From JBDHWG01 sp046328525 (GTDB lineage Bacteria > Chloroflexota > Anaerolineae > Epilineales > JAHCIE01), in assembly GCA_046328525.1 (NCBI GenBank), contig JAXLWK010000016.1, positions 1 to 56,086 on the forward strand: DNA of 56,086 bases, in the 5' to 3' direction. The position numbers and the translations under genes are program-made. The notes below the pieces were generated by a model. That model was given only the letters and a program-made list of their open reading frames with translations, made no database searches and was not told where the DNA came from. Shown here piece after piece: positions 24,983-34,893 of this stretch (position 1 is the first letter of the stretch; every line of letters starts with the position of its first letter).

Positions 24983-26677
24983 TTAGAATACGAGGGCGGG
25001 CGTGTACGCGCCAAAGGCCTGCTCGAGCGTCTGGCAGATCTCGCCGATGGTCGCCCAGTTTTCAACAGCGTCAATCAGGAACGGCATCAGGTTCTGCGGC
25101 GTGTCGGCCGCGGCAGCCAGCGCCGCCAGGGATGCCTGGGTCACGGCGTTGTCGCGGCGGGCGCGCAGCGCCTGGATGCGCTCGACCTGGCGCTTCTGAA
25201 TCTCCGGGCTGACGTGCAGAATCTCCGGACGGTGCTCCTCGACGGTCGTGAACTTGTTCACGCCGACGATGGTGCGGTCGCCCGTCTCCACCGTCTGCTG
25301 GTAGCGATACGCCGCATCGCCGATCTCGCGCTGGATGTAGCCCTGCTCGATGGCGCGCAGCGAGCCGCCCATGCTGTCAACCCGCTCGATGTACTCCATC
25401 GCGCGCCGCTCCAGCTCGTCGGTGAGGCTCTCCACCAGGTAGCTGCCGCCCATCGGGTCGGGGGTGTCCACCACGCCACTCTCGTAGGCAATGATCTGCT
25501 GCGTGCGCAGGGCGATCTGCACCGACTCTTCCGTGGGCAGGGCCAGCGCCTCGTCGCGCGAGTTGGTGTGCAGGGATTGGGTGCCGCCGAGCACCGCCGC
25601 CAGGGCTTGCAGCGTCACGCGGATGACGTTGTTGTCCGCCTGCTGCGCCGTGAGGGACGCGCCGGAGGTCTGGGTGTGGAAACGCAGCATGGCCGACTTC
25701 GGGTCCTTCGCCCCAAAGCGCTCGCGCATGATGCGCGCCCACAACCGCCGCGCCGCGCGGAACTTGGCGACTTCCTCGAAGAAGTTGTTGTCGGCGACAA
25801 AGAAGAACGAGAGCTGCGGCGCAAACTTGTCCACGTCCAGGCCGCGCTCGACGGCCGCCTGGGTGTACGCGATCGCGTTGGACAGGGTAAAGGCGATTTC
25901 CTGCGCCGCCGTGCAGCCCGCCTCGCGCATGTGGTAGCCGGAGATGGAGATCGTGTTCCAGTTCGGCACTTTGTCGCGGCAGAAGGCGAAGATGTCGGTG
26001 ATGAGGCGCAGGCTGGCGTCCGGCGGGAAGCGGTACGTCCCGCGCGCGATGTATTCCTTGAGAATGTCGTTCTGGATCGTGCCGCGCAGCTTCGTCGAGG
26101 GAACGCCCTGGCGCTTGCCGACGGCAATGTACAGCGCCAGCAAGATAGACGCCGTGGCGTTGATGGTCATCGAGGTGCTGACTTTGTCAAGCGGGATCCC
26201 GTCGAACAGAGTCAGCATGTCTTCCAGGGACGCGATGGACACGCCGACTTTGCCGACCTCGCCGAGGGCGAAGGGCGAGTCGGGATCGTACCCGATCTGG
26301 GTCGGCAGGTCGAAGGCCACCGACAGGCCCGTCTGCCCCTGCTGCAAGAGATACTTGTAGCGCGCGTTCGACTCTTCCGCCGACGCGAAGCCCGCGTACT
26401 GGCGCATCGTCCAGAAACGGCCGCGGTACATGCTCGGATAGATGCCCCGCGTGAAGGGGTACTCGCCCGGATAGCCGACGGCGGTGTCGTACGCCTGGCC
26501 GTCGGTATCGGCGGGCGTGTACAGGGGCCGGATGGCGATACCGGAGGTCGTGTCAAACTCAGCGCGCCGCTCCGGGTTTTTCTTGACGAAAGGCAGCAGG
26601 GTTAACTGTATCCAGCGTTCGACGCCGTTGTCGCCGGCCGCCGCCGAGGCCCCCGGCGCCTTGTCTTGTGTGCTCAT
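24983..26677 (-). CDS. Methylmalonyl-CoA mutase large (catalytic) subunit
   Basis: A 564-residue B12-dependent mutase catalytic subunit without the B12-binding domain. It converts (R)-methylmalonyl-CoA to succinyl-CoA together with a small subunit encoded elsewhere. Motifs are FWTMRQYAGFASAEESN, GQTGLSVAFDLPT, TIQNDILKEYIARG, SISGYHMREAG and GGTQSLHTNSRDE. Y94 is in the place of the Tyr that contacts the substrate carboxylate in true methylmalonyl-CoA mutases, unlike F89 of the paralog. GAGGA lies before the ATG. The epimerase gene follows directly, which supports the substrate call. Confidence 0.9.
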   Translation of the reverse strand: MSTQDKAPGASAAAGDNGVERWIQLTLLPFVKKNPERRAEFDTTSGIAIRPLYTPADTDGQAYDTAVGYPGEYPFTRGIYPSMYRGRFWTMRQYAGFASAEESNARYKYLLQQGQTGLSVAFDLPTQIGYDPDSPFALGEVGKVGVSIASLEDMLTLFDGIPLDKVSTSMTINATASILLALYIAVGKRQGVPSTKLRGTIQNDILKEYIARGTYRFPPDASLRLITDIFAFCRDKVPNWNTISISGYHMREAGCTAAQEIAFTLSNAIAYTQAAVERGLDVDKFAPQLSFFFVADNNFFEEVAKFRAARRLWARIMRERFGAKDPKSAMLRFHTQTSGASLTAQQADNNVIRVTLQALAAVLGGTQSLHTNSRDEALALPTEESVQIALRTQQIIAYESGVVDTPDPMGGSYLVESLTDELERRAMEYIERVDSMGGSLRAIEQGYIQREIGDAAYRYQQTVETGDRTIVGVNKFTTVEEHRPEILHVSPEIQKRQVERIQALRARRDNAVTQASLAALAAAADTPQNLMPFLIDAVENWATIGEICQTLEQAFGAYTPALVF

Positions 26678-26786
26678 GGCAAATCCTCTGTCAATTGAGT
26701 AGACGTATTACCCATCTATTTTACACGCCGCGACGCGCCTTGTGGATTAAGATGCGTGCACGGGGCATGAAGAAGGGGCAACCTTC

Positions 26787-27197
26787 TCAGTGCCCCAGGA
26801 CCTCGACGCTCTTCGCCCGCCGCTGCCACGTGAGCTTCGCCTGGCGAAACTGGCGCAGCAGAGCCAGGGCCTTGTCGCGCAGCGGGGCAAGGCGCGGCTC
26901 GCGCACCTGCCACGCCCCTTCGAGCTGCTTGAGCACCAGCTGGCTGTCGCCCTTGACCTCCACGGTCAGGGCGCGCGGCGACGCGCCCGCCTTCTCAATG
27001 CCCGTCGTCAGCTCTTCGAGCGCCGCGATCAGCGTCATGTATTCAGCTTCATTGTTGGTCGTACTCGTGCCGGGAAACTCAAGGCGGCGGAGCCGGGTCT
27101 TGCCGTCGCGGCTGCGGACGATCTGGTAGCTGCCGTAGCCGACGCCCGGGTTGCCCCGGCTGCCGCCGTCGAACACAATCGTATAGTCCATGCTCAC
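26787..27197 (-). CDS. RNase H-like (reverse-transcriptase-like) protein
   Basis: A 136-residue RNase HI-fold protein. The first three catalytic acids are visible: D10 in FDGGSRGNPG, E50 in TNNEAEY and D84 in KGDSQLV. RNase HI normally ends with a fourth Asp in a NxxAD motif after a His-containing strand. Here the protein stops after VEVLGH with no such Asp, so activity may be weak or altered. Its ATG overlaps the biotin carrier stop by four bases, making it the last gene of the carboxylase operon. The link to carboxylation is not evident. Confidence 0.8.
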   Translation of the reverse strand: MSMDYTIVFDGGSRGNPGVGYGSYQIVRSRDGKTRLRRLEFPGTSTTNNEAEYMTLIAALEELTTGIEKAGASPRALTVEVKGDSQLVLKQLEGAWQVREPRLAPLRDKALALLRQFRQAKLTWQRRAKSVEVLGH

Positions 27198-27688
27198 TCA
27201 ATCGCTATGAGGACCTCTCCCTGGTTCACCTTCTGGCCGGGCGTGACCTTGATGGCCTTGACCGTGCCGGCGCGGGGCGAGCGAATCTCGTTCTCCATCT
27301 TCATCGCTTCTAGGATGACAAGCCCGTGGTTGGCCTCGATCTGCTGCCCAACCTCGACGCGCACGGCGACGACCAGGCCCGGCATAGGCGCGTTGATCGT
27401 CGCCTCGCCGGCGGCGCCGGTCGTGCGGCTGAGCCGCTTGAGGCTGCCGAGGCGCTCGTCCTCGACGACGACGGCCAGGCGCTCGCTGCCGATCTTGATG
27501 TAGTAGACGCCCTCGATGCGCTCGACATACACGTCGTAGGACTGACCGTCCAGTAGGATAGAGTAGATGTTGCCCTTGCCCACCGGCTGAAGATCAACCT
27601 GGTGGGTCTCTCCGTCAATCGTGACTTCGCCCGGATGATCTACCACAATCACATATGGCTGGTCGTCAACTTCGGCAAGATATTTCAT
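27194..27688 (-). CDS. Biotin carboxyl carrier subunit of acyl-CoA carboxylase
   Basis: A 164-residue protein whose C-terminal biotinyl domain carries K130 in EAMKMEN, the biotin attachment site, about 35 residues from the end. APMPG at about 100-104 marks the domain start. The N-terminal ~90 residues form a beta-rich domain of the kind that docks propionyl-CoA carboxylase subunits. It ferries carboxybiotin between the biotin carboxylase (gene three bases upstream) and the carboxyltransferase. GAGGTGG precedes the ATG. Confidence 0.9.
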   Translation of the reverse strand: MKYLAEVDDQPYVIVVDHPGEVTIDGETHQVDLQPVGKGNIYSILLDGQSYDVYVERIEGVYYIKIGSERLAVVVEDERLGSLKRLSRTTGAAGEATINAPMPGLVVAVRVEVGQQIEANHGLVILEAMKMENEIRSPRAGTVKAIKVTPGQKVNQGEVLIAIE

Positions 27689-27691
27689 CGT

Positions 27692-29194
27692 CTACCACCT
27701 CTGCACGGCTTTCTGCCGGCCGTAGAGTTTCCAGGCGTCCACGCCCTCGCCGTTGTTGTTCATGCTCAGGGCGCTCTGCCGTCGCTGGTGCGCCAGCAGA
27801 GTCGCCACAATGGCGGCGGTGCGCGGGTGGCGCCGCTCGGCGGCGGCGGGCATCGTGAATGTCTTCTCGAGGAACTGCGTATCAAAGTGGCCGGCGATGA
27901 AATTGGTGCTGTCCATGATCTCCTGGTGGAACGGGATGGAGGTCTGGACGCCGACGATGCGGTACTCGGCCAGGGCGCGGCGCATACGCAGGATGGCCTC
28001 GGCGCGCGTCTCGCCCCAGCAGATGAGCTTGGCGATCATGGGATCGTAGAACAGGCTCACCTCGTAGCCCTCGTACACGGCGCTCTCGACGCGGACGCCT
28101 GGGCCTGTCGGCTCGGTCACGGCGATGATCTTGCCTGTGGAGGGAAGGAAATTATTGAACGGGTCCTCGGATGTGATACGACACTCGATAGCCCACCCCT
28201 TGAGGTGAATCTCATCCTGGTCGTAGCGCAGCTTGCGCCCGTCGGCGATGCGCAGCTGCTCCTTGACGATGTCCACGCCGCTGACCAGCTCGGTCACCGG
28301 ATGTTCCACCTGGAGCCGCGTGTTCATTTCGAGGAAGTAGAAGCGGCCCTTGGAGTCGAGCAGGAACTCCACAGTGCCGGCGTTGGTGTAGCCGACCGAC
28401 TTCGCAGCGGCCACCGCCATGCTGCCCATGCGGTCGCGGAGCTGCTCGTTGAGCGCCGGCGACGGCGACTCCTCGATGAGCTTCTGGTGGCGGCGCTGGA
28501 TGGAACACTCGCGCTCGCCCAGGTGGATAACGTTGCCATGCTCGTCGCCGAGAATCTGGAACTCGATGTGGCGCGCGTTCTCGACGAGGCGCTCCAGGTA
28601 GACGCGGTCGTCGCCGAACGCGCCCTTCGCCTCGCGCCGCGCCGCCGCCAGGGCATCCGACAGGGCGTCGGCGCTGCGCACCGTGCGCATGCCCTTGCCG
28701 CCACCGCCCGCCGCCGCCTTGACCAGCAGCGGGTAGCCGATCTTCTCAGCCGCCCCCAGCAAGTCCACGTCGGACAGGCTCTCCTCGGCATCCGTGCCCG
28801 GCACGACGGGCACACCCGCCGCCTGCACCGTGCGGCGCGCGATCACTTTGTCGCCCATGTCACGAATCGCGTGCGGGGGCGGACCGATCCAGACCAGGCC
28901 GGCGTCAATCACGGCCTGGGCGAACCCCTCCCGCTCGGCCAGGAAGCCGTAGCCCGGATGAACGGCCTCAGCGCCCGAACGCTTCGCCACGTCCAGGATG
29001 CGGTCAATGCGCAGGTATGAGTCACGCGCCGGCGGCGGCCCAATCAAGTACGCCTCATCGGCGTAACGCACGTGGAGCGATGTCCGATCGGCCTCGGAGT
29101 AGACGGCGACCGTCTGAAGGCCGCGCTCGTGGCAGCCCCGGATGATGCGCACCGCGATCTCGCCCCGGTTAGCGACAAGAACCTTCTTGAACAT
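27692..29194 (-). CDS. Biotin carboxylase subunit of acyl-CoA (propionyl-CoA) carboxylase
   Basis: A 500-residue ATP-grasp enzyme that carboxylates biotin using bicarbonate and ATP. Visible are KVLVANRGEIAVRI at the N-terminus, HPGYGFLAE, the glycine-rich ATP lid KAAAGGGGKGM, and ECSIQRRHQKLIEE. The catalytic region FYFLEMNTRLQVEHPVTE and the C-terminal FYDPMIAKLI also fit. The last ~40 residues beyond the core are a basic tail (RRQ, GRQK). AGGAGG lies upstream of the ATG. It sits between carboxyltransferase and biotin carrier genes in one operon. Confidence 0.92.
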   Translation of the reverse strand: MFKKVLVANRGEIAVRIIRGCHERGLQTVAVYSEADRTSLHVRYADEAYLIGPPPARDSYLRIDRILDVAKRSGAEAVHPGYGFLAEREGFAQAVIDAGLVWIGPPPHAIRDMGDKVIARRTVQAAGVPVVPGTDAEESLSDVDLLGAAEKIGYPLLVKAAAGGGGKGMRTVRSADALSDALAAARREAKGAFGDDRVYLERLVENARHIEFQILGDEHGNVIHLGERECSIQRRHQKLIEESPSPALNEQLRDRMGSMAVAAAKSVGYTNAGTVEFLLDSKGRFYFLEMNTRLQVEHPVTELVSGVDIVKEQLRIADGRKLRYDQDEIHLKGWAIECRITSEDPFNNFLPSTGKIIAVTEPTGPGVRVESAVYEGYEVSLFYDPMIAKLICWGETRAEAILRMRRALAEYRIVGVQTSIPFHQEIMDSTNFIAGHFDTQFLEKTFTMPAAAERRHPRTAAIVATLLAHQRRQSALSMNNNGEGVDAWKLYGRQKAVQRW

Positions 29195-29206
29195 TCAGCC
29201 TGCCTC

Positions 29207-30808
<1,602 letters not shown>

Positions 30809-30875
30809 TCAGGCTCTCCATGGCTCTAGAACTGGTTTCACGGCTCCTATGGAGCCGTCCGGGATGGGGGTACTC

Positions 30876-32015
30876 TCAGGCCAGAACGTTGCGGGCAATG
30901 ACAACCCGCTGGATCTCGCTGGTGCCTTCGTAGATTTCGGTAATCTTCGCGTCGCGGAAGTAGCGTTCGAGCGGCAAGTCTTTGCTGTAGCCGACGCCGC
31001 CGTGAACCTGAATCGCCTTGGTCGTGACCCACATCGCCGTTTCGGAGGCGTAGACCTTTGCCATGGACGCCTCTTTGGTGAAACGCTCGTGGCGGTCCTT
31101 CTTGACGGCGGCGTTGAGCGTCAGCAGCCGCGCCGCCTCGATGCGCATTGCCATGTCGGCGAGAGTGAACTGGATCGCCTGGAACTCGGCGATGGCATGG
31201 CCGAACGCCGTGCGCTCCCTGGCATATGCCACCGACGCTTCGTAGGCCGCCTGGGCGATGCCGAGGGCCTGGGCGGCAATGCCGATGCGCCCGCCGTCCA
31301 GGATGGTCATGGCGATCTTGAAGCCGTCGCCCTCGTGCCCCAACAGCATCGAGACCGGCGCGCGGTAGTCCTCGAACATCAGCTCGCACGTCGCAGAGGC
31401 GCGAATGCCGAGCTTCGGCTCGGTCTTGCCGCGGCTGAAGCCAGGCTGCGTCGTGTCAATGATGAAGCAGGAGGTGCCGCGGCTGCCCTTCTCCGGGGCG
31501 GTCGAGCAGAACAGGAGCATCCAGTCGGCGACGGGACCGCTGGTGACCCAGGATTTACGCCCATTGATAATATATGCATCACCGTCGCGTCGGGCAATCG
31601 TGCGCATGTTACCGGCGTCCGAGCCGGATTGCGGCTCGGTCAGCGAGTATGCCCCAATGGCGTGGCCGTCGGCAAGCGGCGTCAGGACGTTGCGCTTCTG
31701 CTCCTCCGTCCCGAACTTTTCCAGGCCGGCGCACACCAGGGAATTCTGCACCGACATGATCACCGCGTGGGACGCGCAGACCTTGGCAATCTCCTGCATC
31801 GCCAGGACATACGACACGGTATCCGCGCCCGCCCCGCCGTACTCCTCCGACGTCATCAACCCGAGCAGGCCGAGCCTGCCCATTTCCTTGACCGTCTCAG
31901 ACGGAAACTCTCCGGTCTCATCAATGCGGGCGGCGATGGGGGCGATGACGCCCGCCGCAAAATCGCGCGCCGTATCGCGCACCATGAGCTGTTCGTGGGT
32001 GTACTGGAAGTCCAT
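30876..32015 (-). CDS. Acyl-CoA dehydrogenase (short/branched-chain type)
   Basis: A 379-residue FAD enzyme that forms the alpha-beta double bond in acyl-CoA esters and passes electrons to ETF. The catalytic base is E363 in IYEGTSEIQR, the position used by short-chain and butyryl-CoA dehydrogenases. FAD-binding pieces are AYSLTEPQSGSDAGN and WVTSG. C-terminal QVHGGVGYSKDLPLERYFRDA is also typical. It is the first gene of the propionyl-CoA carboxylase operon, so it may act on branched or odd-chain acyl-CoAs whose breakdown yields propionyl-CoA. Confidence 0.92.
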   Translation of the reverse strand: MDFQYTHEQLMVRDTARDFAAGVIAPIAARIDETGEFPSETVKEMGRLGLLGLMTSEEYGGAGADTVSYVLAMQEIAKVCASHAVIMSVQNSLVCAGLEKFGTEEQKRNVLTPLADGHAIGAYSLTEPQSGSDAGNMRTIARRDGDAYIINGRKSWVTSGPVADWMLLFCSTAPEKGSRGTSCFIIDTTQPGFSRGKTEPKLGIRASATCELMFEDYRAPVSMLLGHEGDGFKIAMTILDGGRIGIAAQALGIAQAAYEASVAYARERTAFGHAIAEFQAIQFTLADMAMRIEAARLLTLNAAVKKDRHERFTKEASMAKVYASETAMWVTTKAIQVHGGVGYSKDLPLERYFRDAKITEIYEGTSEIQRVVIARNVLA

Positions 32016-32116
32016 AAGCCCTCTCCATTGAGAATTTAGATTTGGAGACTGACGAGACAGAGGCCGGCGTGAGGAGCGCCACTCTCGCCTTGGGTACGGT
32101 GCGGAATCCGGCTAAC

Positions 32117-32122
32117 ATTATA
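32117..32122 (-). promoter_or_regulatory. Candidate -10 box for the acyl-CoA dehydrogenase operon
   Basis: A perfect TATAAT on the minus strand lies about 100 bases before the gene start. The -35 region is poor. It lies in the gap shared with the divergent DUF1893 gene. Confidence 0.4.
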
Positions 32123-32172
32123 CCACAGAGATTTCAAGAGTCGAACGCAAATTACGCGCAAGGAGACAACTG

Positions 32173-32601
32173 GTGAGCGATACACTGACGGCCGACCTCG
32201 CCCTGGCGCGCGCCGAGCTGGACGCCAGGGGCCTGGGCATGGTCATCGCCCGCGCGGGCGAGATTCTTTGGGCCAGCGACGAGCCGGGCGTGAGAAGCCT
32301 CCTCGCCGCCGCCGCCAGCAAGCGCAGCATCCGCGGCGCTGCCCTGGCCGACCGCATCGTCGGCCGCGCCGCCGCCCTGGTTGTGGCCGACGCCGGCCTC
32401 GCCGCCGTGCATGGCGTGGTCATGAGCGAGGGCGCGCTGGCGCAGCTCACAGGAGCGGGGATCGCGGCCAGCTACGGCAGCCTCGTCCCGCGCATCCTCA
32501 ACAAGCCCCAGACGGACCTCTGCCCGCTCGAAAAGCTCACCCAGGGCATCGAGACGCCGGCGGAGGCCGTCGCCGCGCTCCAGGCATTCACCCGAAGATA
32601 G
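32173..32601 (+). CDS. DUF1893 protein (deaminase-like fold)
   Basis: A 142-residue protein matching the DUF1893 family typified by Thermotoga TM1506. Ordered matches include GLGMVIARAGEILWAS, IRGAALADRIVGRAAALVV, a central AVHGVVMSEGAL and a C-terminal YGSLVPRILNK..TDLCPLEKL. The fold resembles cytidine deaminases, and the central and C-terminal Cys-containing motifs are kept, but no activity is established. The start is GTG 32173 with AAGGAG eight bases upstream. It is divergent from the acyl-CoA dehydrogenase. Confidence 0.82.
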   Translation: MSDTLTADLALARAELDARGLGMVIARAGEILWASDEPGVRSLLAAAASKRSIRGAALADRIVGRAAALVVADAGLAAVHGVVMSEGALAQLTGAGIAASYGSLVPRILNKPQTDLCPLEKLTQGIETPAEAVAALQAFTRR

Positions 32602-32654
32602 TCCCTCACCCCCTGGCCCCCTCTCCCATTTTGGGAGAGGGTTGGGGTGAGGGA
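32602..32654. repeat. Intergenic two-part palindrome
   Basis: Outer arms TCCCTCACCCC and GGGGTGAGGGA enclose inner arms CCCTCTCCCA and TGGGAGAGGG with a short loop. It follows the DUF1893 stop directly and may terminate or stabilise its RNA. It belongs to a CTCTCCC/GGGAGAG type of dispersed repeat. Confidence 0.65.
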
Positions 32655-32717
32655 TGAGAGGGCATGCTTCTTGCGTGAGCCTCCCCAAGGAACACTATCC
32701 TTAGCAGGAGACTCACT

Positions 32718-33443
32718 ATGCCTGACGAGACACAGTACAGCGATCACATCGAGGCGTCCGACGAGATCATGGAGCCGGCCGACTCCCACGGCGACAAGGA
32801 CGAGTTGCTGGTCGGCGCGAGCGGCCGCGCTGATTTCCAGGGACTGTCGGTCGAAGAGGTTGACGCGGTCGGCGAGTACGAGGGCGAGCACGAGTCGCTG
32901 CCGCCGGATTACGAGTACCGCGTCAGCGCCGCCGTCAGCGACGAGTACGGCGTCTACCCAGCGCCCGGCGAGGCGGACCTGCCGCTAGGCTACACGACCG
33001 ACGAGCAGCTCGCCGAGGAGGAGGGGCTGGCGTACTTCCCGCCCGACGACCCGCCGGTCCTGGCCGACGCCGCAGCGCCCGAAGGCGTGACCATCGAGAC
33101 CGGCTACGGCGCGTCGGCGCTGGACGCCGGCTACTCCGTGGACGAGACGCCGGCGCGGCTGGCGGGGAACGACGACGACCTGGCCGAGGACATTGTGGAC
33201 GCATTGCGGATGTCGTCCATCGCCAGCGGCTTCCGCATCCGCGTCAAGGTGCGCGGCGGCGTCGCTTATCTCGGCGGCGAGGTCTCATCGTTCGCCGACA
33301 TCGCCCGCGTCGGCGAGGTGGTCATGAGCGTGCCCGGCGTCGAGGACGTGGACGACGAGAACCTGGACATCAGCGAGACGAGCATCGAGGGCGTGCGCCG
33401 CGTCATCTCGGAGCAGGCGGCGAACGACGGCGATCTTGAGTAG
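32718..33443 (+). CDS. Acidic protein with C-terminal BON domain
   Basis: A 241-residue very acidic soluble protein. Residues from about 153 to 222 fit a BON domain: EDIVDALRMSS, then IRVKVRGGVAYLGGEVSSFADI, then VVMSVPGVEDVDDENLDI. BON domains bind phospholipids or sit in stress and osmotic-shock proteins. The N-terminal 150 residues are low complexity, rich in Asp, Glu, Pro and Tyr, with no signal peptide. AGGAG lies before the ATG. It precedes the thioredoxin gene by about 100 bases. Confidence 0.75.
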   Translation: MPDETQYSDHIEASDEIMEPADSHGDKDELLVGASGRADFQGLSVEEVDAVGEYEGEHESLPPDYEYRVSAAVSDEYGVYPAPGEADLPLGYTTDEQLAEEEGLAYFPPDDPPVLADAAAPEGVTIETGYGASALDAGYSVDETPARLAGNDDDLAEDIVDALRMSSIASGFRIRVKVRGGVAYLGGEVSSFADIARVGEVVMSVPGVEDVDDENLDISETSIEGVRRVISEQAANDGDLE

Positions 33444-33547
33444 CCGTGTAAGAAAGACAAGCATGCCGGCATCCAGATACAAGATGCTTGAAAAGATTTT
33501 CGCGGGCCGGACCTCACCGCCCGCAGCAGAAGACGTGTGGAGGCATG

Positions 33548-33874
33548 ATGGCTAAGCCGGTTGCAGTGACCGATGCGACGTTCAAGAAGGAAGTGCTGGA
33601 GTCCGAAGTACCCGTGCTGACCGACTTCTGGGCAGAATGGTGCGGGCCGTGCAAGCGCATCGCGCCGGTCCTGGAAGAGGTCGCCAACGAGATGGACGGC
33701 CAGCTCAAGATTGCCAAGATTGATGTGGATGTCAACCAGCAGACGATGATGCAGTACAGCATCATGGCGATCCCGACGCTGCTCCTCTTCAAGCAGGGCA
33801 AGGTTGTCGCCCAGATGGTCGGCTTCAAGAGCAAGGATGATCTCGTCCGCACCCTGAAGACCCACGTCGCCTGA
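33548..33874 (+). CDS. trxA: Thioredoxin
   Basis: A 108-residue cytoplasmic thiol-disulfide reductase with the redox motif WCGPCK (C32 and C35), preceded by VLTDFWAE. The cis-Pro is in AIPTLLLFKQGK. Length is standard. Two ATG codons are adjacent (33545, 33548). I prefer the second because GGAGG is four bases upstream, leaving only one base before the first. The window's thioredoxin reductase at 4759 is a likely partner. A classic terminator follows. Confidence 0.95.
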   Translation: MAKPVAVTDATFKKEVLESEVPVLTDFWAEWCGPCKRIAPVLEEVANEMDGQLKIAKIDVDVNQQTMMQYSIMAIPTLLLFKQGKVVAQMVGFKSKDDLVRTLKTHVA

Positions 33875-33893
33875 GACAGACCAGACAAAACAC

Positions 33894-33930
33894 GAGGCCC
33901 ACGCCACACCGGCGCGGGCCTCTTTGTTTT
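33894..33930 (+). terminator. Rho-independent terminator after trxA
   Basis: Arms GAGGCCC.CGCC and GGCG.GGGCCTC (one internal mismatch, loop ACACC) are followed by TCTTTGTTTT. Confidence 0.85.
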
Positions 33931-33960
33931 CAAAGTTGCCGCAATACGGCTGGCGCTGGC

Positions 33961-33989
33961 GTAGGGGCAGGTTTGAAACCTGCCCCTAC
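33961..33989. repeat. Dispersed palindrome, copy 2
   Basis: Arms GTAGGGGCAGGTTT and AAACCTGCCCCTAC around a single G. It is the same element as 11387-11416. It lies between the convergent trxA and DsrE-like genes. Confidence 0.75.
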
Positions 33990-33997
33990 CGCCGCCG

Positions 33998-34534
33998 CTA
34001 GATAAAGACGATCTGCGCGCCGTGGGTCATGTCCATGAAGTCGCCGGCGGTGACGATGGAGTCGACGCCCTCGACGAAGTCTTCCATCTTCAGGCCCATC
34101 ATGTCCACTGACATCTTGCACGCGTAGAGCTTGGCGCCGCCGTCCAGGAGCATCTGGAGGTACTCGTTCACCGGCGGTACGTCGATCGCGCCCATCTGCT
34201 TCTTCATCATGCTCGTCGCCATCGCCGTCATGCCCGGCAGCACGCTGACGATGTTGGGGATGCCCATCTCGCCCATCTTCATGCTCGTGTTGCCGATAGG
34301 CGAGATCTGGAGCTTGTCGATACGCTTCTTGGTAATCAGGTCCATGCCCCAGAACGTGAAGAAGATCGTCACGTCTATGCCGTTGCCGAGCGCGGCCCAG
34401 CCCATGACGAGCGCCGGGTACGCCATGTCCAGGCTGCCCTTCGAGCAGATGAACGCGACGTGGCGCGGCTTCTCTTCCGCCGCCGGCTGGAGCTGCACGG
34501 CGGGCGCAGGAGTTTCTCCCAGAATGGTTGCCAT
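33998..34534 (-). CDS. DsrE/DsrF/DrsH-like sulfur-trafficking protein
   Basis: A 178-residue DsrE2-like protein. An N-terminal Rossmann-like strand VAFICSKGSLDMAYPALVM is followed by VTIFFTFWGMDLITKK, a hydrophobic helix with VSVLPGMTAMATSMMKKQM, and the conserved Cys in LYACKMSVDMMGL. This Cys carries persulfide in related proteins. It is the last gene of an operon with SQR, DUF1641 and a DsrC-like protein. It is likely part of cytoplasmic or membrane-bound sulfane-sulfur transfer after sulfide oxidation. The ATG is one base after the DsrC-like stop. Confidence 0.85.
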   Translation of the reverse strand: MATILGETPAPAVQLQPAAEEKPRHVAFICSKGSLDMAYPALVMGWAALGNGIDVTIFFTFWGMDLITKKRIDKLQISPIGNTSMKMGEMGIPNIVSVLPGMTAMATSMMKKQMGAIDVPPVNEYLQMLLDGGAKLYACKMSVDMMGLKMEDFVEGVDSIVTAGDFMDMTHGAQIVFI

Positions 34535-34535
34535 G

Positions 34536-34853
34536 TTACACACACCCTTCCGGCTTGCCCAGCCCCGAGATCTTGGCGACCTTCTTCGCCGGACCCTTGG
34601 GGAACAGGGCAAACATGTCTTTGGTTGATACGCCCGTCGCCGTCGTAATGCGCCGCAGCGTTGGCGCTTTGCCGTCTTTGCCGGCATCCTTGCGGCAGAA
34701 TTCGATGACCTGCCAATGCACCGGCGTGAGCGCGGGGACACCCTCTTCCGTCGCAATGGCGACGGCGATATCTTTGTCCCACTCGCCCGGCTCGGTCATG
34801 AACCCTTCGTCATTGACATGCACCGTCTTGCCAGCAATGTCACGCGTAGCCAT
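34536..34853 (-). CDS. DsrC/TusE-like sulfur carrier
   Basis: A 105-residue protein with the family pattern: VNDEGFM, the central W in EWDKDIAVAIA, LTPVHWQVIEFCR, and the C-terminal arm LGKPEGCV. The penultimate Cys (C104), which binds sulfur, is kept. The second Cys of true DsrC, eleven residues earlier, is replaced by Ala in KKVAKISG. It therefore resembles the single-Cys TusE type that relays persulfide rather than forming a DsrC trisulfide. It sits between DUF1641 and DsrE-like genes. Confidence 0.88.
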   Translation of the reverse strand: MATRDIAGKTVHVNDEGFMTEPGEWDKDIAVAIATEEGVPALTPVHWQVIEFCRKDAGKDGKAPTLRRITTATGVSTKDMFALFPKGPAKKVAKISGLGKPEGCV

Positions 34854-34893
34854 CGGTATCCTCCATATTGATCCAAGTCAATTTCTTGTTCTG

